This document shows positions 1 through 11,533 of a DNA stretch of 64,000 nucleotides, piece by piece. Position 1 is the stretch's first letter, and each line of letters starts with the position of its first letter. The DNA is from Megalopta genalis. Taxonomy: Eukaryota; Arthropoda; Insecta; Hymenoptera; Halictidae. The stretch covers positions 15,915,962-15,979,961 of the forward strand of contig NC_135021.1 in the NCBI RefSeq assembly GCF_051020955.1, read 5' to 3'. Position numbers and translations under genes: made by a program. The notes beneath the pieces are model-generated. The model saw only the letters and a program-made list of their open reading frames with translations. It searched no databases and was not told where the DNA came from.

Positions 1-1338
1 AACGCAAGCAACGCCGCGACTTCGTATCCCCGTTCGCGGCATCTGTTTGCCCGCGTAAAAGTTTCTGGTATTTAACGATCGGTCGAGCAGTACTCGGCGC
101 AATGTACTCGCGCTACCGTGACGACGAGCACGGAATCGTATTAACGGGTCTTGTCTCTTCTACGATCCTCTTCGTCTACGCGGGAAAGAAAGACGTTGCC
201 GAATCGAACGCGGTTCTAACCTCGAAATTGTACGTACGAAAGAGAGCAACCCAGTGTGTTCTAATCGGAAGAACAATCTACGACGAAAGTTTCTCGATTC
301 GAGTCTAAGTCTCAAGTAATTCTACTCTTCCGTATTTTTTAACTTTTTTTTCTTGTGATTTTGTAAAAAGAAATAATTAATGTAATATTTAAATTAAAGA
401 TAAAAATAATAAAACTTAAATAATCGTTAAATACAGATTAAAAAATTAAATTTATTTATGATTTCACTCCCCATAATAAAATCATTGCTATAAAATTTAG
501 ATTAAAAATATAAACTGCATAATTAAATCCTCAGCCCAACTTTTAAAATAAAAACTAAATTTATTTATAATTTTCATTATCGATAATAAAATAATTAGTA
601 TAAAGTTTAAATTAAAAATTAAAATAATCAAACTTAAATAATCACTAAATACAGATCAAAAATTAAATTTATTTATAATCTTATTCCCCATAATATAAAA
701 TCATTAATATAAAATCTAAATTGAAAATATTCGCGTACATATTCGATAAATAAATAAATATATTCGAATTGTAAATGCGCGGGAGGATACATTACGTTTC
801 GCGGGTCCCAACGAAAATTTCGTACACTCGATTGGTCGCAAATAAATGTTCCCGTCCGAAGAACTAGATTCCGTCAAATGCGGATAACATGGCAGACGCC
901 AGACGGTACACGGCATATGGCGTACGGTGTACGATGTACGGTATACGGCCATACGGCGGTCGACGCGTCGAGCTCGTTGAACGTGAATGCAGACGTACAT
1001 TTCTTAAGCAGCACGAGCAGTATGACCGGTACGAGGCAGCAGAACACTTGCGCGCGGTTCAACGTCGTTCGAAATGAACGAGCGTATTCCGCGCGGCGTG
1101 TCAACAAAAGAAGATTATTCTTGAGATTGGAAGTTGGCGGCGAGCAGCGTAACGGGGCGACACGATAACTGGGCCGGAAAGAGGACGAACCGTAAACTTG
1201 ATAAATAAACATTAGAGTCGGTGCGCAAACCAGGTCGCGATCGCTGCTGGTAACGGCGTGCCTCGGAATTCGTAATAACCGCGCTTAGTTCGTTTCATTC
1301 TGTGTGCTAGGCCTCCTCTTTCTGCGATTGCGCGTGTA
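1..1338. other. Non-genic DNA with AT-rich diverged repeat
   Basis: No coding region is recognised. Positions 1-300 and about 770-1330 are GC-richer unique sequence with only short chance reading frames. Positions 434-730 are AT-rich and contain about three diverged copies of a unit of roughly 112 bp (near 434, 549 and 660), each with AAATTTATTTAT followed by a CATAATA-type stretch. The function is unknown. Confidence 0.5.
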
Positions 1339-1377
1339 TTAACCCTTAGTGCTCCGCGCGTTTCTCGAGTACTGCCT

Positions 1378-1606
1378 ATCAGCAACTGCGGCACATTTTT
1401 GGAGCGGAGTGTCTGAGATAAAGAAAGTCTTATTTTGAGCGGAAAATAATTTTGATATATATAATAATAATAATATATATATATATATATATAATATATA
1501 ATATATAATATATAATAATAATAATTTGACCATTTGGCCAGCAACTGCGGCACATTTTTAGAGCGGAGTGCCTGAGATAAAGGAAGCCTTATTTTCAGCG
1601 GAAAAG
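1378..1606. repeat. Direct duplication around a (TA)n tract inside the piggyBac element
   Basis: A segment of about 68 bp beginning CAGCAACTGCGGCACATTTT occurs at about 1380-1447 and again at about 1540-1607 with few differences. Between them lies a (TA)/(TAA) microsatellite at about 1455-1525. The duplication lies within the subterminal region of the TTAA element. Confidence 0.8.
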
Positions 1607-1646
1607 ATTACACGTCCTTGCGAATGCATTTGATTTTATTCATTTT

Positions 1647-2211
1647 TTAAATATACATTTTCCTATTGTAAATAAAAGATACATTTTTAATTCTGTAATT
1701 CACCACGCTGCGATATCTTTGGTAACAATTTCCCATGCGCATTCTGGGTCTACTTGGACAAGTGTCACAGTATTCGCTTTGCCAAATAGAGTTACCAGAT
1801 ATTTCTTTCAAGTTTAGAACATTTTCTGCGTAATTGTTGGTTTCCTTTATAATTTCATTCACCAATTCGTCCGTGAGAAATAATTTAAAATATTGTATCG
1901 GCTGTTCAACGTTTGTAGGAACTTGTGGTCCTATGACCTGTGGCAATACGCTAAAAGGTGTTCTATCTGGAATATGTAATTCTTCCGTAACATCCGCGCC
2001 ATTCGTCCGAGTCTTGTAACGAATCTTCGCTTTCACTTTCAATAATTCTCATTCTTCGTCTCTTTGGTAGTATAATTTCGCTACTGCTACTCGAAGTGTC
2101 GGAATCGTAACCAACATTGTCTTCCACGATGTCTTTTAACTCTTCAAAATCAAATACCTCTTCGGTATCACTCGGCTCTAAATTCTCATCGTAATATTTA
2201 CTTTTCTCCAT
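1647..2211 (-). pseudogene. piggyBac transposase relic, N-terminus joined to C-terminus
   Basis: Read on the - strand from an ATG at 2209-2211, the frame opens with an acidic, Ser-rich N-terminus (DTEEVFDFEELKDIVEDN), as is usual for piggyBac transposases. It shifts frame near 1990-2040 and continues with the segment IQYFKLFLTDELVNEIIKET, typical of the start of the DDE_Tnp_1_7 domain. It then passes directly to a Cys-rich tail (YCDTCPSRPRMRMGNCYQRY), typical of the C-terminal zinc-binding region. The DDD catalytic core, normally about 350 residues, is absent. The relic is broken by a frameshift and an internal deletion. The family assignment comes from motif recognition and the TTAA ends together. 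Confidence 0.8.
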
Positions 2212-2410
2212 GTTGCTGACCATAGAAAAGGTCAACAAATGGTTTAATCGTAACGGTACAGACTTAGCACGTTTTAACTGCGGATAACAATTGCTAACGC
2301 CGACGATAACGTATGCTAAAACCATTTGGCTCCGCAGCGGAGCCTTCGGAGTTACGGAAGAATTGATAAATGTCTCCGTAGCGGAGCCTTCGGAGCGCTA
2401 AGGGTTAATA

Positions 2411-2658
2411 TTAGGTCTACCGGAAAGTTCTGTGTGTGTGTGTGTGTCCGTTTAAGAAATGAAAAGAAATAATAGATCTTTCATAAATTTAGTAACATTT
2501 ATTGCACAATATAATTTCCGTCGTTACTTATGACCTCTTGTCAGCGTGATGGCAATTTGTGAGCAACATTTTTCAAAAATATATGTCTCAAATGAATATG
2601 TGCATATCTATCGAAATTTGCAATGACATTATCAGACAGAACTTTCCGGTAGACCTAA
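2411..2658 (-). mobile_element. mariner-type MITE, copy 1
   Basis: It begins TTAGGTCTACCGGAAAGTTC and ends with the exact reverse complement, flanked by TA on both sides (2409-2410, 2659-2660), as expected for Tc1/mariner insertion. Near 2500-2560 on the - strand it retains codons resembling the mariner transposase C-terminus (LPSR, then EVISNDGNYIVQ after a stop), so it is an internal-deletion derivative. A (GT)n run follows the left terminal repeat. Copy 2 lies at 13221-13431. Confidence 0.88.
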
Positions 2659-3350
2659 TAATTAAACGATCACGGGCACATCACCGGAGCACCAAGAGCG
2701 TTGGAGCGCACCTCGCTGCGCAACGTCTTTCGTTCTGCGAAGGTGCCGTTCCCTTTTCAGTGATCGTTGTTTGATCATTGGTCATCGGTTCGGCACACGC
2801 TACAGAAATGAACACTGGAAATGTACACGCGCGCGTTTCGCATGCAGAGGAAACGCCAACGATCGTTCCTTCTCTGCGGTTGATTCGTCGCGAGTCGTAT
2901 AACTATTCTTCGCGGAACATCCGTTACGTATTCCGTATTCTGTATTCGTCACCCACGGGCCACGGGAACGACTCTCTGAATCGAGAGCACGCGTTACGAC
3001 CACGGACGATCGCGACACACAACCAACACAGACGATGCTCTAGCATCGCTCGACTCGCGAATTAGTCTAATGAGAGAAAAAAAACAGCTTACGCAAGCTT
3101 GCCATTTATAACCTGACCGTCTCGATCGTTCCGATCTGCTTGTTTCTAACGCACGCATATTAAATCTCTGCCTATTGTCCGACGCTGTCGCACGTTATTC
3201 TACGCTGTCGCGTCGGGTCCTTTAGTCCGTTTCATACAAACCGAGCTCAGATCGGCGCCCGTTTCACGATTCTCGGTATCGTTTCTCCGTGTATAATTTG
3301 TCCGCGGAATATTTCGATACTCGATGTTTCTGGTATCATTTTGGCAAATA
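2659..3350. other. Unique sequence, no gene seen
   Basis: Mixed-composition DNA with only short open frames and no recognisable protein motif. Positions 3320-3350 are the left flank of the MITE array; a copy of this flank serves as the linker between the array units. Confidence 0.5.
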
Positions 3351-4331
3351 CAGTAATGTCTCTCTAACCGACGCTAAGATTGTGCACAACAATGGGCAAT
3401 TTGGGAAGAGGAGATACGACTATTCGAGCCTTGCGGTTTATTTTTATATTTATAAATTGTCCACGATTATAAAAACGAGCCGCAAGGCTCGAATAATCGT
3501 GTCTCCTCTTCCCGAATTATCCAATTTAGTGGACAATCTGAGCGTCAGTAAGGGAGACATTACTGTATTTGGTAGTCGATGTTTCTGGTATCATTTTTGG
3601 CAAATACAGTAATGTCTCTCTAATTGACGCCCAGATTGCGCACAAAAATGGACAATTTGGGAAGAGGAGATACGATTATTCGAGCCTCGCGGTTTATTTT
3701 TATAGTTATAAATTGCCCACAATTATAAAAACGAGCCGCAAGGCTCGAACAATCGTGTCTCCTCTTCCCGAATTATCCAATTTAGTGGACAACCTGAGCG
3801 TCAGTAAGGGAGACATTACTGTATTTGGTAGTCGATGTTTCTGGTATCATTTTGGCGAATACAGTAATGTCTCTCTAATTGACGCTAAGATTGTGCACAA
3901 GAAAGGGCAATTTGGGAAGAGGAGATACGACTATTCGAGCCTTGCGGTTTATTTTTATATTTATAAATTGTCCACGATTATAAAAACGAGCCGCAAGGCT
4001 CGAATAATCGTATCTCCTCTTCCCAAATGATCCAATTTAGTGGACAACCTGAGCGTCAGTAAGGGAGACATTACTGTATTTGGTAGTCGATGTTTCTGGT
4101 ATCATTTTGGCGAATACAGTAATGTCTCTCTAATTGACGCTAAGATTGTGCACAAGAAAGGGCAATTTGGGAAGAGGAGATACGACTATTCGAGCCTTGC
4201 GGTTTATTTTTATAGTTATAAATTGTCCACGATTATAAAAACGAGCCGTAAGGCTCGAATAATCGTATCTCCTCTCGCCAAATTATCCATTTTAGTGGAC
4301 GATCTGAGCGTCAGTAAGGGAGACATTACTG
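3351..4331. repeat. Tandem array of four palindromic TA-flanked MITEs
   Basis: Four copies of a palindromic element of about 215 bp lie head to tail at 3351-3565, 3607-3821, 3862-4076 and 4117-4331 (period 255-256). Each starts CAGTAATGTCTCTCTAA, ends GGGAGACATTACTG and has TA on both sides. The arms pair almost end to end around a short loop. Adjacent units are separated by a linker of about 40 bp that copies the 5' flank of unit 1 (TCGATGTTTCTGGTATCATT). Long open frames cross the array only because the repeat lacks stop codons; they are not genes. Confidence 0.92.
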
Positions 4332-4610
4332 TACGCCGCTGGAAGCGCAGCTCGGGTTCTTTCCTCGGGATTTTTCGAACCCGTTAGTCGTTACACAAGA
4401 ATTCGTTTTGCTCCAAATATCAGGCGCGATCGTGTGGCGATCGACGTTCGAGAACCCGATGCCCGCGCGCACAAAATCGAACGGAATAAGAAATACACCG
4501 TTCATCGAGATCGATTCGATCGGGGGAGAATGATTGCCGATCGAACGAAAGCGGAGGTCCGGACAGGGTGGAGATGATGCACGAGAATCGTTCGAACAAC
4601 CTCCGAACTA
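4332..4610. other. Short unique GC-richer spacer, no gene seen
   Basis: Unique sequence between two MITE loci. No motif or feature was recognised. Confidence 0.4.
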
Positions 4611-5054
4611 CAGTAATTGTCTCCCTAATTGACGCACAGATTGTCCACAGAAATGGACAATTTGGGAAGAGAAGCTTTTATAGTTGTTAACTAGTTTTTA
4701 TTTATTACTTTTGTTTTTATAGTTACCAACTATGTAAATAACTTTTGGTATATATGTTATATATAACAATATTAATAACAATTATATATAACATATATAT
4801 ATATATATAATAATAATATAATATAATGTATATATATATATATATAATAATATAATATATATATATATATTATATTATATTATATTATATTATATATTAT
4901 ATTATATTATTATATATAGTTGTTATAGGAGTTTTTATAGTTGTAGACTAGCTTTTATTTATTAGTTATTATTGTATAGTTGCCAACTAAACTCCTCTTC
5001 CCAAATTGTCCATTTTTGTGTACAATCTAAGCGTCAATTAGAGAGACATTACTG
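4611..5054. mobile_element. CAGTAAT-type MITE expanded by an internal AT satellite
   Basis: The left arm starts CAGTAATTGTCTCCCTAATT at 4611. The right arm ends GAGAGACATTACTG at 5054, with TA flanks. The centre is replaced or expanded by TATA-rich simple sequence at about 4740-4918, which roughly doubles the usual length of about 215 bp. A second, truncated element with the related left end CAGTAAATTCTCCC begins straight after it at 5057 and is lost by about 5110. Confidence 0.8.
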
Positions 5055-5110
5055 TACAGTAAATTCTCCCTAATTGGCGCTCAGATTCCCCATAAAAATG
5101 GACATTATTG

Positions 5111-5795
5111 TATCTGCAATTCGTAACAACAAAAAGATTAAAAGCATTTAATAATGTCGATGTGTTACTAATACGTTGCTATTTACTAAAATTCTTAAGA
5201 AAAGAAACGAAACTTCTACGTGACCTCAGTCTTTCGCACTGGACACAGATGATTTTTATTTTGCAGAAAGATGCGAATTCTAGCAACAATACACTGGAAA
5301 ACACCAACTGTTTTGCTGAATGATAGAAATAAAATATATAGCAACGATCTTATTCCATCGTCGAAGGTTCTCGTAACGGAAATTTTATTTCCGGAAATGT
5401 GTGTCAATGCGGAAACTAGACCGACTACAAAATGCTCGTTTTATTTGATTTCGTCGGCTTCGGTCATGGAAATGTATTTAAATGTTCCATTGAATTTTCC
5501 TTGCATTTGTAATTACAACATCAGGGTCGCTACGCCTTTGTTCGTCGAAAAAATGGAGAGGGAGAGAAAGAGAGGAAAAGAGGGGGGGTAGCTAGAGCGA
5601 CGTTGCGTTGTTACTACCGCTATCGCATATGCCGCGAGGTCATTGCCTCGTAATCGTCATAGGCGGTTTTAAACAGGTGCTCGGGCAGGTAACCACGTCG
5701 AGTGCGTGTCACTTGCTCGAAATCGTTCTTTCCAACCCTACGAGTTGGCTCCCCGGTCGCAACTGGTAGCTATCGAGGGTAGCAACAAGCAAGCT
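5111..5795. other. Unique sequence, no gene seen
   Basis: Short open frames only, none with a recognisable domain. A purine-rich stretch (AGAGAGAAAGAGAGG-like) lies near 5555-5588. Confidence 0.4.
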
Positions 5796-5896
5796 TTAAT
5801 ACTAGCTTCACGGAACCGGTCAAAACGACGGGTCACCGATTGTTTAATTTACGATTGTTCAGATTGTAAACATACATTTATGAGCTATTTATTCAC

Positions 5897-6576
5897 TATA
5901 TGCGTTACTCGCGGCAAATATCTAACTTAATTTATTTAAAATATACGGGCAAAACCCCGTTCTTTTTTACAATACATAACTAAAAGTTAATATTAACCCT
6001 TTGCACTCGAGTGGTCACTCTGAGACACCACTGAAAATTGTTGTATCACGTTATAAAATGACTTTTACGTTATCGTGTTTGTTTATATTTAAGAGACTGT
6101 TAAAATGGTAACTTAAAAATGTTTATAATTTTGCTCCAAACGCGTGGCTGTTGTTATTCTTATCAGAAGCTTAATCGGCAAGCTTCTAAATAATTTTGCA
6201 AGCTAAATTAGAATATCATTTTGGATTTCGTTTATTGTGAATCGTAATTGTTTCGTTTCAGTAACTCTCTTCAAGCAAAAAAACCCGTTTTTTTATAATA
6301 CATAACTAAAAGTTAATATGAACCCTTTGCACTCGAGTGGCCACTTCCGAGTGGTCACTATATGCGTTACTCGCGGCAAATATCTAATTTAATTTATTTA
6401 AAATATATGGGTAAAAACCTGTTCATTTTTACAATACATAACTAAAAGTTACTATTAACCCTTTGCACTCGAGTGGTCACTCTGAGACACCACTGAAAAT
6501 TGTTGCATCACGTTATAAAATGATTTTTACGTTATCGTGTTCGTTTATATTTAAGAGACTGTTAAAATGGTAACTG
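5897..6576. repeat. Direct repeat pair of about 215 bp containing TTAACCCTTTGCACTCG
   Basis: Sequence 5897-6111 recurs at 6360-6576 with few changes. Both copies hold a TTAACCCTTTGCACTCGAGT start, as in the complete TTAA element at 35245-35492. A further partial copy lies near 6320. The segment between them includes a 160-bp block repeated at 10114. Confidence 0.75.
6115..6275 (+). repeat. Dispersed 160-bp repeat, copy 1
   Basis: This block (AAAATGTTTATAATTTTGCT through TTCAGTAACTCTCTTC) recurs at about 10114-10274 in the same orientation at roughly 95% identity by eye. It has no recognisable coding content. It may be the internal part of a TTAA element, since both copies lie beside TTAACCC-type sequence. 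Confidence 0.75.
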
Positions 6577-6828
6577 TTTTATAAGTTACGATTTTATACG
6601 CATAAACTTCGCCAAGTCATATAAAATAGAAACAGCGTAATTCAGAAAAAGCTATCTTGGATTTAGAATGAAAATGACCTCAAGTACGAAGAGTCAACAC
6701 GATATAGAATCTGCGAATTATTATCGCAATGACACTCGTTAAAAGTCCGAATAAACGTCTTATTGTCAGCTTTGCATAAACCAATAAATAAAACAGCTGC
6801 TTTTAGTACACCATAAATCTAGACGTCA

Positions 6829-7690
6829 AAGTCACGATCGTTCTTTCGAACCCGGGCGACGGAACGTGTTACTCGCGCATTGCCTACAATCAGGAGAGAA
6901 GAGACGTGCCCTCGCGCATTATGACGTCCCGTCGCAAGCCGAGTCCGCAATGTGTCGTTTCCAACAGGAACAAAGAAAGATATTAGGTGCGCGCGAGCAA
7001 TAGCACGACGCGCGGGACGCGTGACGCAAACCGTGAAACGGGAAACGCGAGGAACAGCGAAACGCGAGGTTATTTGTTGTTTCTGTTGGCTGTTTGGTCT
7101 CGGCATAAATACTCGATACGATCTTTAACAACGACAGTCGAAACGATACCGCCTCGGTCGTGTAACGCTTCGAGCAGCGGCGTTGCCGTTTACTTTCCCA
7201 ACGGACGATTTTCAAGGTTTCAACAGCGGGAGGAAAGTTTGTACGGTGTTGGATAGTATCGTGGCCGATCGCGTTCCAGTTGTTCGTCGGCGGCGTTGGA
7301 CTTTGAAAATCCAGAGGGAGCCGGGGACGGGAACGGAGCGTATTTCGTGTCGAAGGCAACCGGCAACGCAACGCTCTAAAAGCGAAAGTGCTGTTATTTT
7401 TCAAGGCACGTTCGCGCGTAACGGTCTTTACGAAATTCGTGGCGGGAGCAACAAACGTGGAATTGAAATTCTCCGAATAGGTAATCGGAATTCTCTCGCA
7501 TTCCCGAGTGCGTTGTCTTTGCTACTTGTCGCATGTCGGGCGTAAAGGTTATCGTCCGCGACGACGATTCGCGGTCCGGTCGCTAGTATGTACTCGGTCT
7601 TCTAAAACCGTGCGATTATTTATTTATTTGTTCATTCGTCGCGCCGGTCGAAAAACTCATTAGTACGCAATATAGGAAGACGTTTGTTCG
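6829..7690. other. Moderately GC-rich unique block, no gene seen
   Basis: Overlapping open frames occur on both strands, as expected in CpG-rich insect DNA, but none shows a domain. A possible upstream regulatory or non-coding exon cannot be excluded. Confidence 0.4.
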
Positions 7691-7998
7691 TTAACACGTT
7701 GAACGGCACGCCGTGGCGCCACGATGAATTTTCTTTTATGTGATACATATAATGTTGAAATATTATCTGCAACAGATGTTACAGAGTGTATAACAATGTT
7801 TGACATGTTAATTGAAACAGGGGTCACTGTTCGAATCGACGATGGTAATAATACCAAATTTTAGATATTGACATTTGTTTGAAATTATATATAATTCTAT
7901 CAATTTGGGCGCGCCGGCCACCGGTGGCCCCCAATGGCGTCACCACCGCCAAGTTAAGCGCCGGTCACCGGTGACCCCTGTGGCATTCAACGTGTTAA
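7691..7998. mobile_element. TTAA-flanked MITE (TTAACACGTTGAA family)
   Basis: It starts TTAACACGTTGAACGGCA and ends TGGCATTCAACGTGTTAA. The 13-bp perfect outer inverted repeats bounded by TTAA indicate a piggyBac-type non-autonomous element of 308 bp. The right part carries two diverged CGCCGG(C/T)CACCGGTG motifs, near 7910 and 7960. No coding capacity. Confidence 0.8.
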
Positions 7999-8142
7999 GG
8001 GCGTCGGTTGCGAGAAGGAACATCATTTACGGGGAAAGAAATGAAATGAAATAGAACTATAAAATTACGCAGCGTAAAATGATCGTGCGAGATTAATATA
8101 CAAAGTAAGAAAGTTAATTATTGGCAACGTTTCAAATTAAGA

Positions 8143-8384
8143 GGTTAGAAGTGTCGAGTCGAGCAGATAATTCGAAAATTTCTCGAACGCCTCGACGGAG
8201 CATTTATGTTAATAAATACCGATACTCGTAGACTGCGTATGCGAGCATTAATAATTTTATGGTTAAAAATGTCGATTCGACCAGATAATTTAAAAATTTC
8301 TCGAACGCCTCGACGGAGCATTTATGTTAATAAATACCGACACTCGTAGACTGCGCGTATGCGAGCATTAATAATTTTATGGTG
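8143..8384. repeat. Tandem duplication of about 120 bp
   Basis: Two adjacent copies start at 8143 and about 8263. Both contain TTTCTCGAACGCCTCGACGG and GCGAGCATTAATAATTTTAT. No coding content. Confidence 0.85.
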
Positions 8385-9466
8385 AAACAAGGGGTCAGCC
8401 GTCGGTCGCCCGGATTCGAGAGATATCAGATTAAGCTGCATTGAATAGGTTCATAGTCATGAATAGACTGCGGATCTTTGTGCAAAATTCTCTTTGTTTG
8501 TACACACGCGATCGCTGCATGAAATCTCTCTATTTGTTATTACTCTTTCTGCAATGAAGGGCTTTTCTATCCGTGTACATGAGTAAATTAATAATAATAA
8601 TACTAAAATAAAAATTGTGTGCGTCTCTTGCAAGAAATAGAAACTGGCTAAACATTTACTTCCGCCTTGAATGATCTTAACGATTTATAAATAATACAAT
8701 CAAATTGTGTGTGTTAAATTCTTCCGAGCACTATCTATTTACGTTTTGTGATAAATGCATAAAATCCGCAGTCTGAAATCATAACCATAAATAATGGCCA
8801 ATATTATGGGACTGTATGGCACGTATCGGAAATCGAAAATCGAAAATCGGTCATCCTTAAAACCGAGACACGAGACAAAGAGTGTCACGGGTGAGGTCTG
8901 CTCGCGAACGAGACTGCTATTTACACTATTTACCGACCCGCCGTCTACACCGTACATGTGTGTACACGCGTACGCACACTCACTGCACACACTTCAACAC
9001 GGCCGATACGGGACGCGTACACGTAGACGTTTGTTCGCGAACAAAGCGAGCATTGTGTTGCGCACGCGTCGCGTCGATTCGACGCCACGGTTTTTCAGCC
9101 GAACGCCGTGAACGCCTTTACACTTTTACGCTTTCCGCATTTTGCGTTCCGCGTGCAACATCGCGCGATTTAAATCGAACCACTCCGGAGCTCCGGCTTC
9201 CAACTCCGGTTGTTTCGCAACTAGCTTGAAATTCTATTGCCGATTAATTGTGATCGACCGTGGCCGCTTATAGTTCGCTCCTTTCGCTTTTCTCGCGGTC
9301 TCGCTTCTCCATCCCCGAGGTCGGTATCTTTCCAAGGATCTCGCGGTTCCGCGAGTCAAATTGTTCGACGGGTCCCGCCGGTTGCTCCAATCGTTGAACA
9401 TTCTTTTTTTTTATTTATTTAGTTACAGGTAAAAACTCGTTTGATACGCGACGATTGACTACCGAT
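8385..9466. other. Unique sequence, no gene seen
   Basis: An AT-rich first half is followed by a GC-richer part (about 8880-9400). Only short frames without recognisable motifs are present. Confidence 0.4.
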
Positions 9467-10072
9467 TAACCCTTCGCACTCAAAGCCACTTGAACTGTGA
9501 ATCTAAAACAATTTTTCTGCCTTATATAAATATATTATATATTATAATATATATTATATATTATAAAAAAAATATATATATTATTCCGTTTTAGATAACA
9601 AAGCGCATTTTATGTATATGAAACTGAGTCTCGCGATTCATACAACACAGTTACGTTTTTAATGATTTTCAAAAAAAATCTAAACTTTGATAACACTGTT
9701 CGACACGATTTTTGGGTTCCTATAGCCACTATGAAACTCTTGTAGAGCTTCACTCCCTGAACAAGAATCCGAAAACCGAATTGCTCCATCACCCTCAGTT
9801 TTTTAAATAAACGAACTTCTGTAAAAACCCAAAATTTTCGACAAAAATGAGGTATTGCATGAAAAGTAGAAACGTTAGAAAGTTCTAATTGGTGTTAAAA
9901 GATAGAGGTGAGTTTCCCGAATAATTGTTTTTGGTCCTAAATAGCAACAAATTGATGTCAAAGTTTAAGAAAGTGTCGACGCGAGCAGTTTCTGCGCAAT
10001 ATTTTTGTATTGTTCAATTCAGTTGCCGAGAATTGGCTAATTAGTAGACAATTTAAATACACTGAGGGTTAA
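9467..10072. mobile_element. Probable degenerate TTAA element
   Basis: The start TTAACCCTTCGCACTCAAAG and the next 200 bp resemble the left part of the TTAA family at 31683 and the inverted copy at 35245-35492 (shared GTGAATCTAAAACAATTTTT-like and CATACAACACAGTTAC-like stretches). A TGAGGGTTAA near 10072 could be the other end. (TA)n lies at 9528-9585. Confidence 0.5.
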
Positions 10073-10109
10073 AACAACATAATCGCAGACCGAGGGTAAA
10101 TTACAGGAC

Positions 10110-10275
10110 ATTAAAAATGTTTATAATTTTGCTCCAAACGCGTGGGTGTTTTTATTCTCACCAGAAGCTTAATCGGCAAGCGTCTAAATAATTTTGCAAG
10201 CTAAATTAGAATATCATTTTGGATTTCGTTCGTTGTGAATCGTAATTGTTTCGTTTTAGTAACTCTCTTCTCAAG
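10110..10275 (+). repeat. Dispersed 160-bp repeat, copy 2
   Basis: Same block and orientation as at 6115-6275. The last part (GTAACTCTCTTCTCAAGCAG) follows the other copy closely. Confidence 0.75.
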
Positions 10276-11533
10276 CAGTCGACTGTTTTGCAAATGTTAG
10301 CAAGGTCGTCTACGTTGTAGGATACTGCTAATAGTATGCTATACTTGGAAATACACTTTTACGTTTTGTATACGAAAGGTCGTCAATCCGTTGGGTATGC
10401 TAATAATAACAATAATAATACTCCATTCGGTAAAACGAAATCGAGGGGTTCGGGGAATCGATGAGTCGGCGAGCTTATCTCGGCCAGTGGAACAATCGGG
10501 GCCACTATAGCGCGCGTTCGATCGCTTTCGCGACCGATATTGATCGTTTCGTACGCGCGATACGAGCATCGCGCTCGGTGTGTTCGATCTATTGTCGTCG
10601 ACCGGGCGACACACAGAGTCACGCGGCGACGCGGAAATCGATTTCAGAGATTATTTTATTCGTCGGCCGTTTGGACGGGTGTACGAACGGTCGTGTCCGA
10701 ACGGTCGTGCGTAGAATGGGTATGCCGCTCGTGCTTCGATCCGAGGTACAGTTATTCGAGGAGCGCGTGCAACTTTGGACCGATGACGTCACGCGGCCCG
10801 ATCGTGGCAAACGGCAACCGCCGCCGATCGCCGACCACCAACCACCAACCGCCAGCCGACAACAGCCATCTAGCATTTGGCACGGCGGAAAGCGGACAGC
10901 GGACGGTCAACGACGTTCATTGTATTTATCAGTCGCGGCTCGCCGATATTAATCATTATTTTCGATTGCTCGGTGATTCCTTTCTTCTCTTATAATAATT
11001 TATTTATTTATGAATACGTGTACGGGACGATCGTTTATTACATTGGCGACATGTAATCTTACCTCGCGTTGTATACACGGTGTTTGATAATTAATGGTGC
11101 AAATTGGGTCGGGTAGATTCTATATGGCTGGAAATGAGGCGAAAATTATCAGATTTAATTATCAGTCAAATACACGCATTTCAAACGATTTCTTGACTGA
11201 AAATAGTGAACTAAGTTCAAGGAAAAGTACGCTGATTATTTTAGTATCCTGTGCTCGATGTATTCTTCAATCGTATCCAGATAGTAAACAAGTCCTGACA
11301 TTGTGCCGTGTAAACAAACGATCGTATTAGCGGTCCGTAACGATAGGCTATTAATTAACTAAACGTATACTCGACTGATATTTGAACTGAATTTCCTCGA
11401 AAACGAAGGCTTCCGCGCAATTTTATTAATCTTGATTTTCGTCATGTTTCCAGCCACAGAATATACCTGACCTAATTTGTGTACCATGAATTGTGAAATA
11501 TCTTGTGTGCGTATATACATATACATATTACAG
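10276..11533. other. Unique sequence with GC-rich core, no gene seen
   Basis: Positions 10440-10960 are CpG-rich with overlapping frames on both strands and a CRE-like TGACGTCA at about 10785. A promoter or non-coding exon is possible but unproven. Positions 10980-11530 are AT-rich and featureless apart from short frames. Confidence 0.4.

Larger units (their letters stand above)
1339..2408 (-). mobile_element. Internally deleted piggyBac-like transposon with TTAA ends
   Basis: The element starts at TTAACCCTTAGTGCTCCG and ends at CGGAGCGCTAAGGGTTAA, which gives terminal inverted repeats with one mismatch bounded by TTAA, the target site used by the piggyBac superfamily. Inside, on the - strand, are transposase N- and C-terminal coding remnants. 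The central catalytic region is missing, so the copy cannot supply its own transposase. A (TA)n tract and a duplicated segment of about 70 bp lie near the left end. A mariner MITE sits immediately to its right. Confidence 0.85.
5796..6828. mobile_element. TTAA-element with nested insertions (TTAACRCTAGATTTAC family)
   Basis: Left (5796-5925) and right (about 6725-6828) segments match the two halves of the compact 230-bp elements at 61457-61686 and 61937-62166: ACTAGCTTCACGGAACCGGTCA on the left, AATAAACGTCTTATTGTCAG and CCATAAATCTAGACGTCAA on the right. About 800 bp of other repeat DNA lies between them, so the element appears to have been opened by later insertions and duplications. The last TTAA is TCAA. 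The assignment is by eye. Confidence 0.55.

Noticed and set aside
3569..4387. Long + frames (153 and 115 aa) with repeated YSNVSLIDAQIAHKNGQFGK-type residues
   Set aside because: They are read-through of the stop-poor palindromic MITE array, and the same peptide appears at 51678 from the MITE dimer. No protein family and no independent start.
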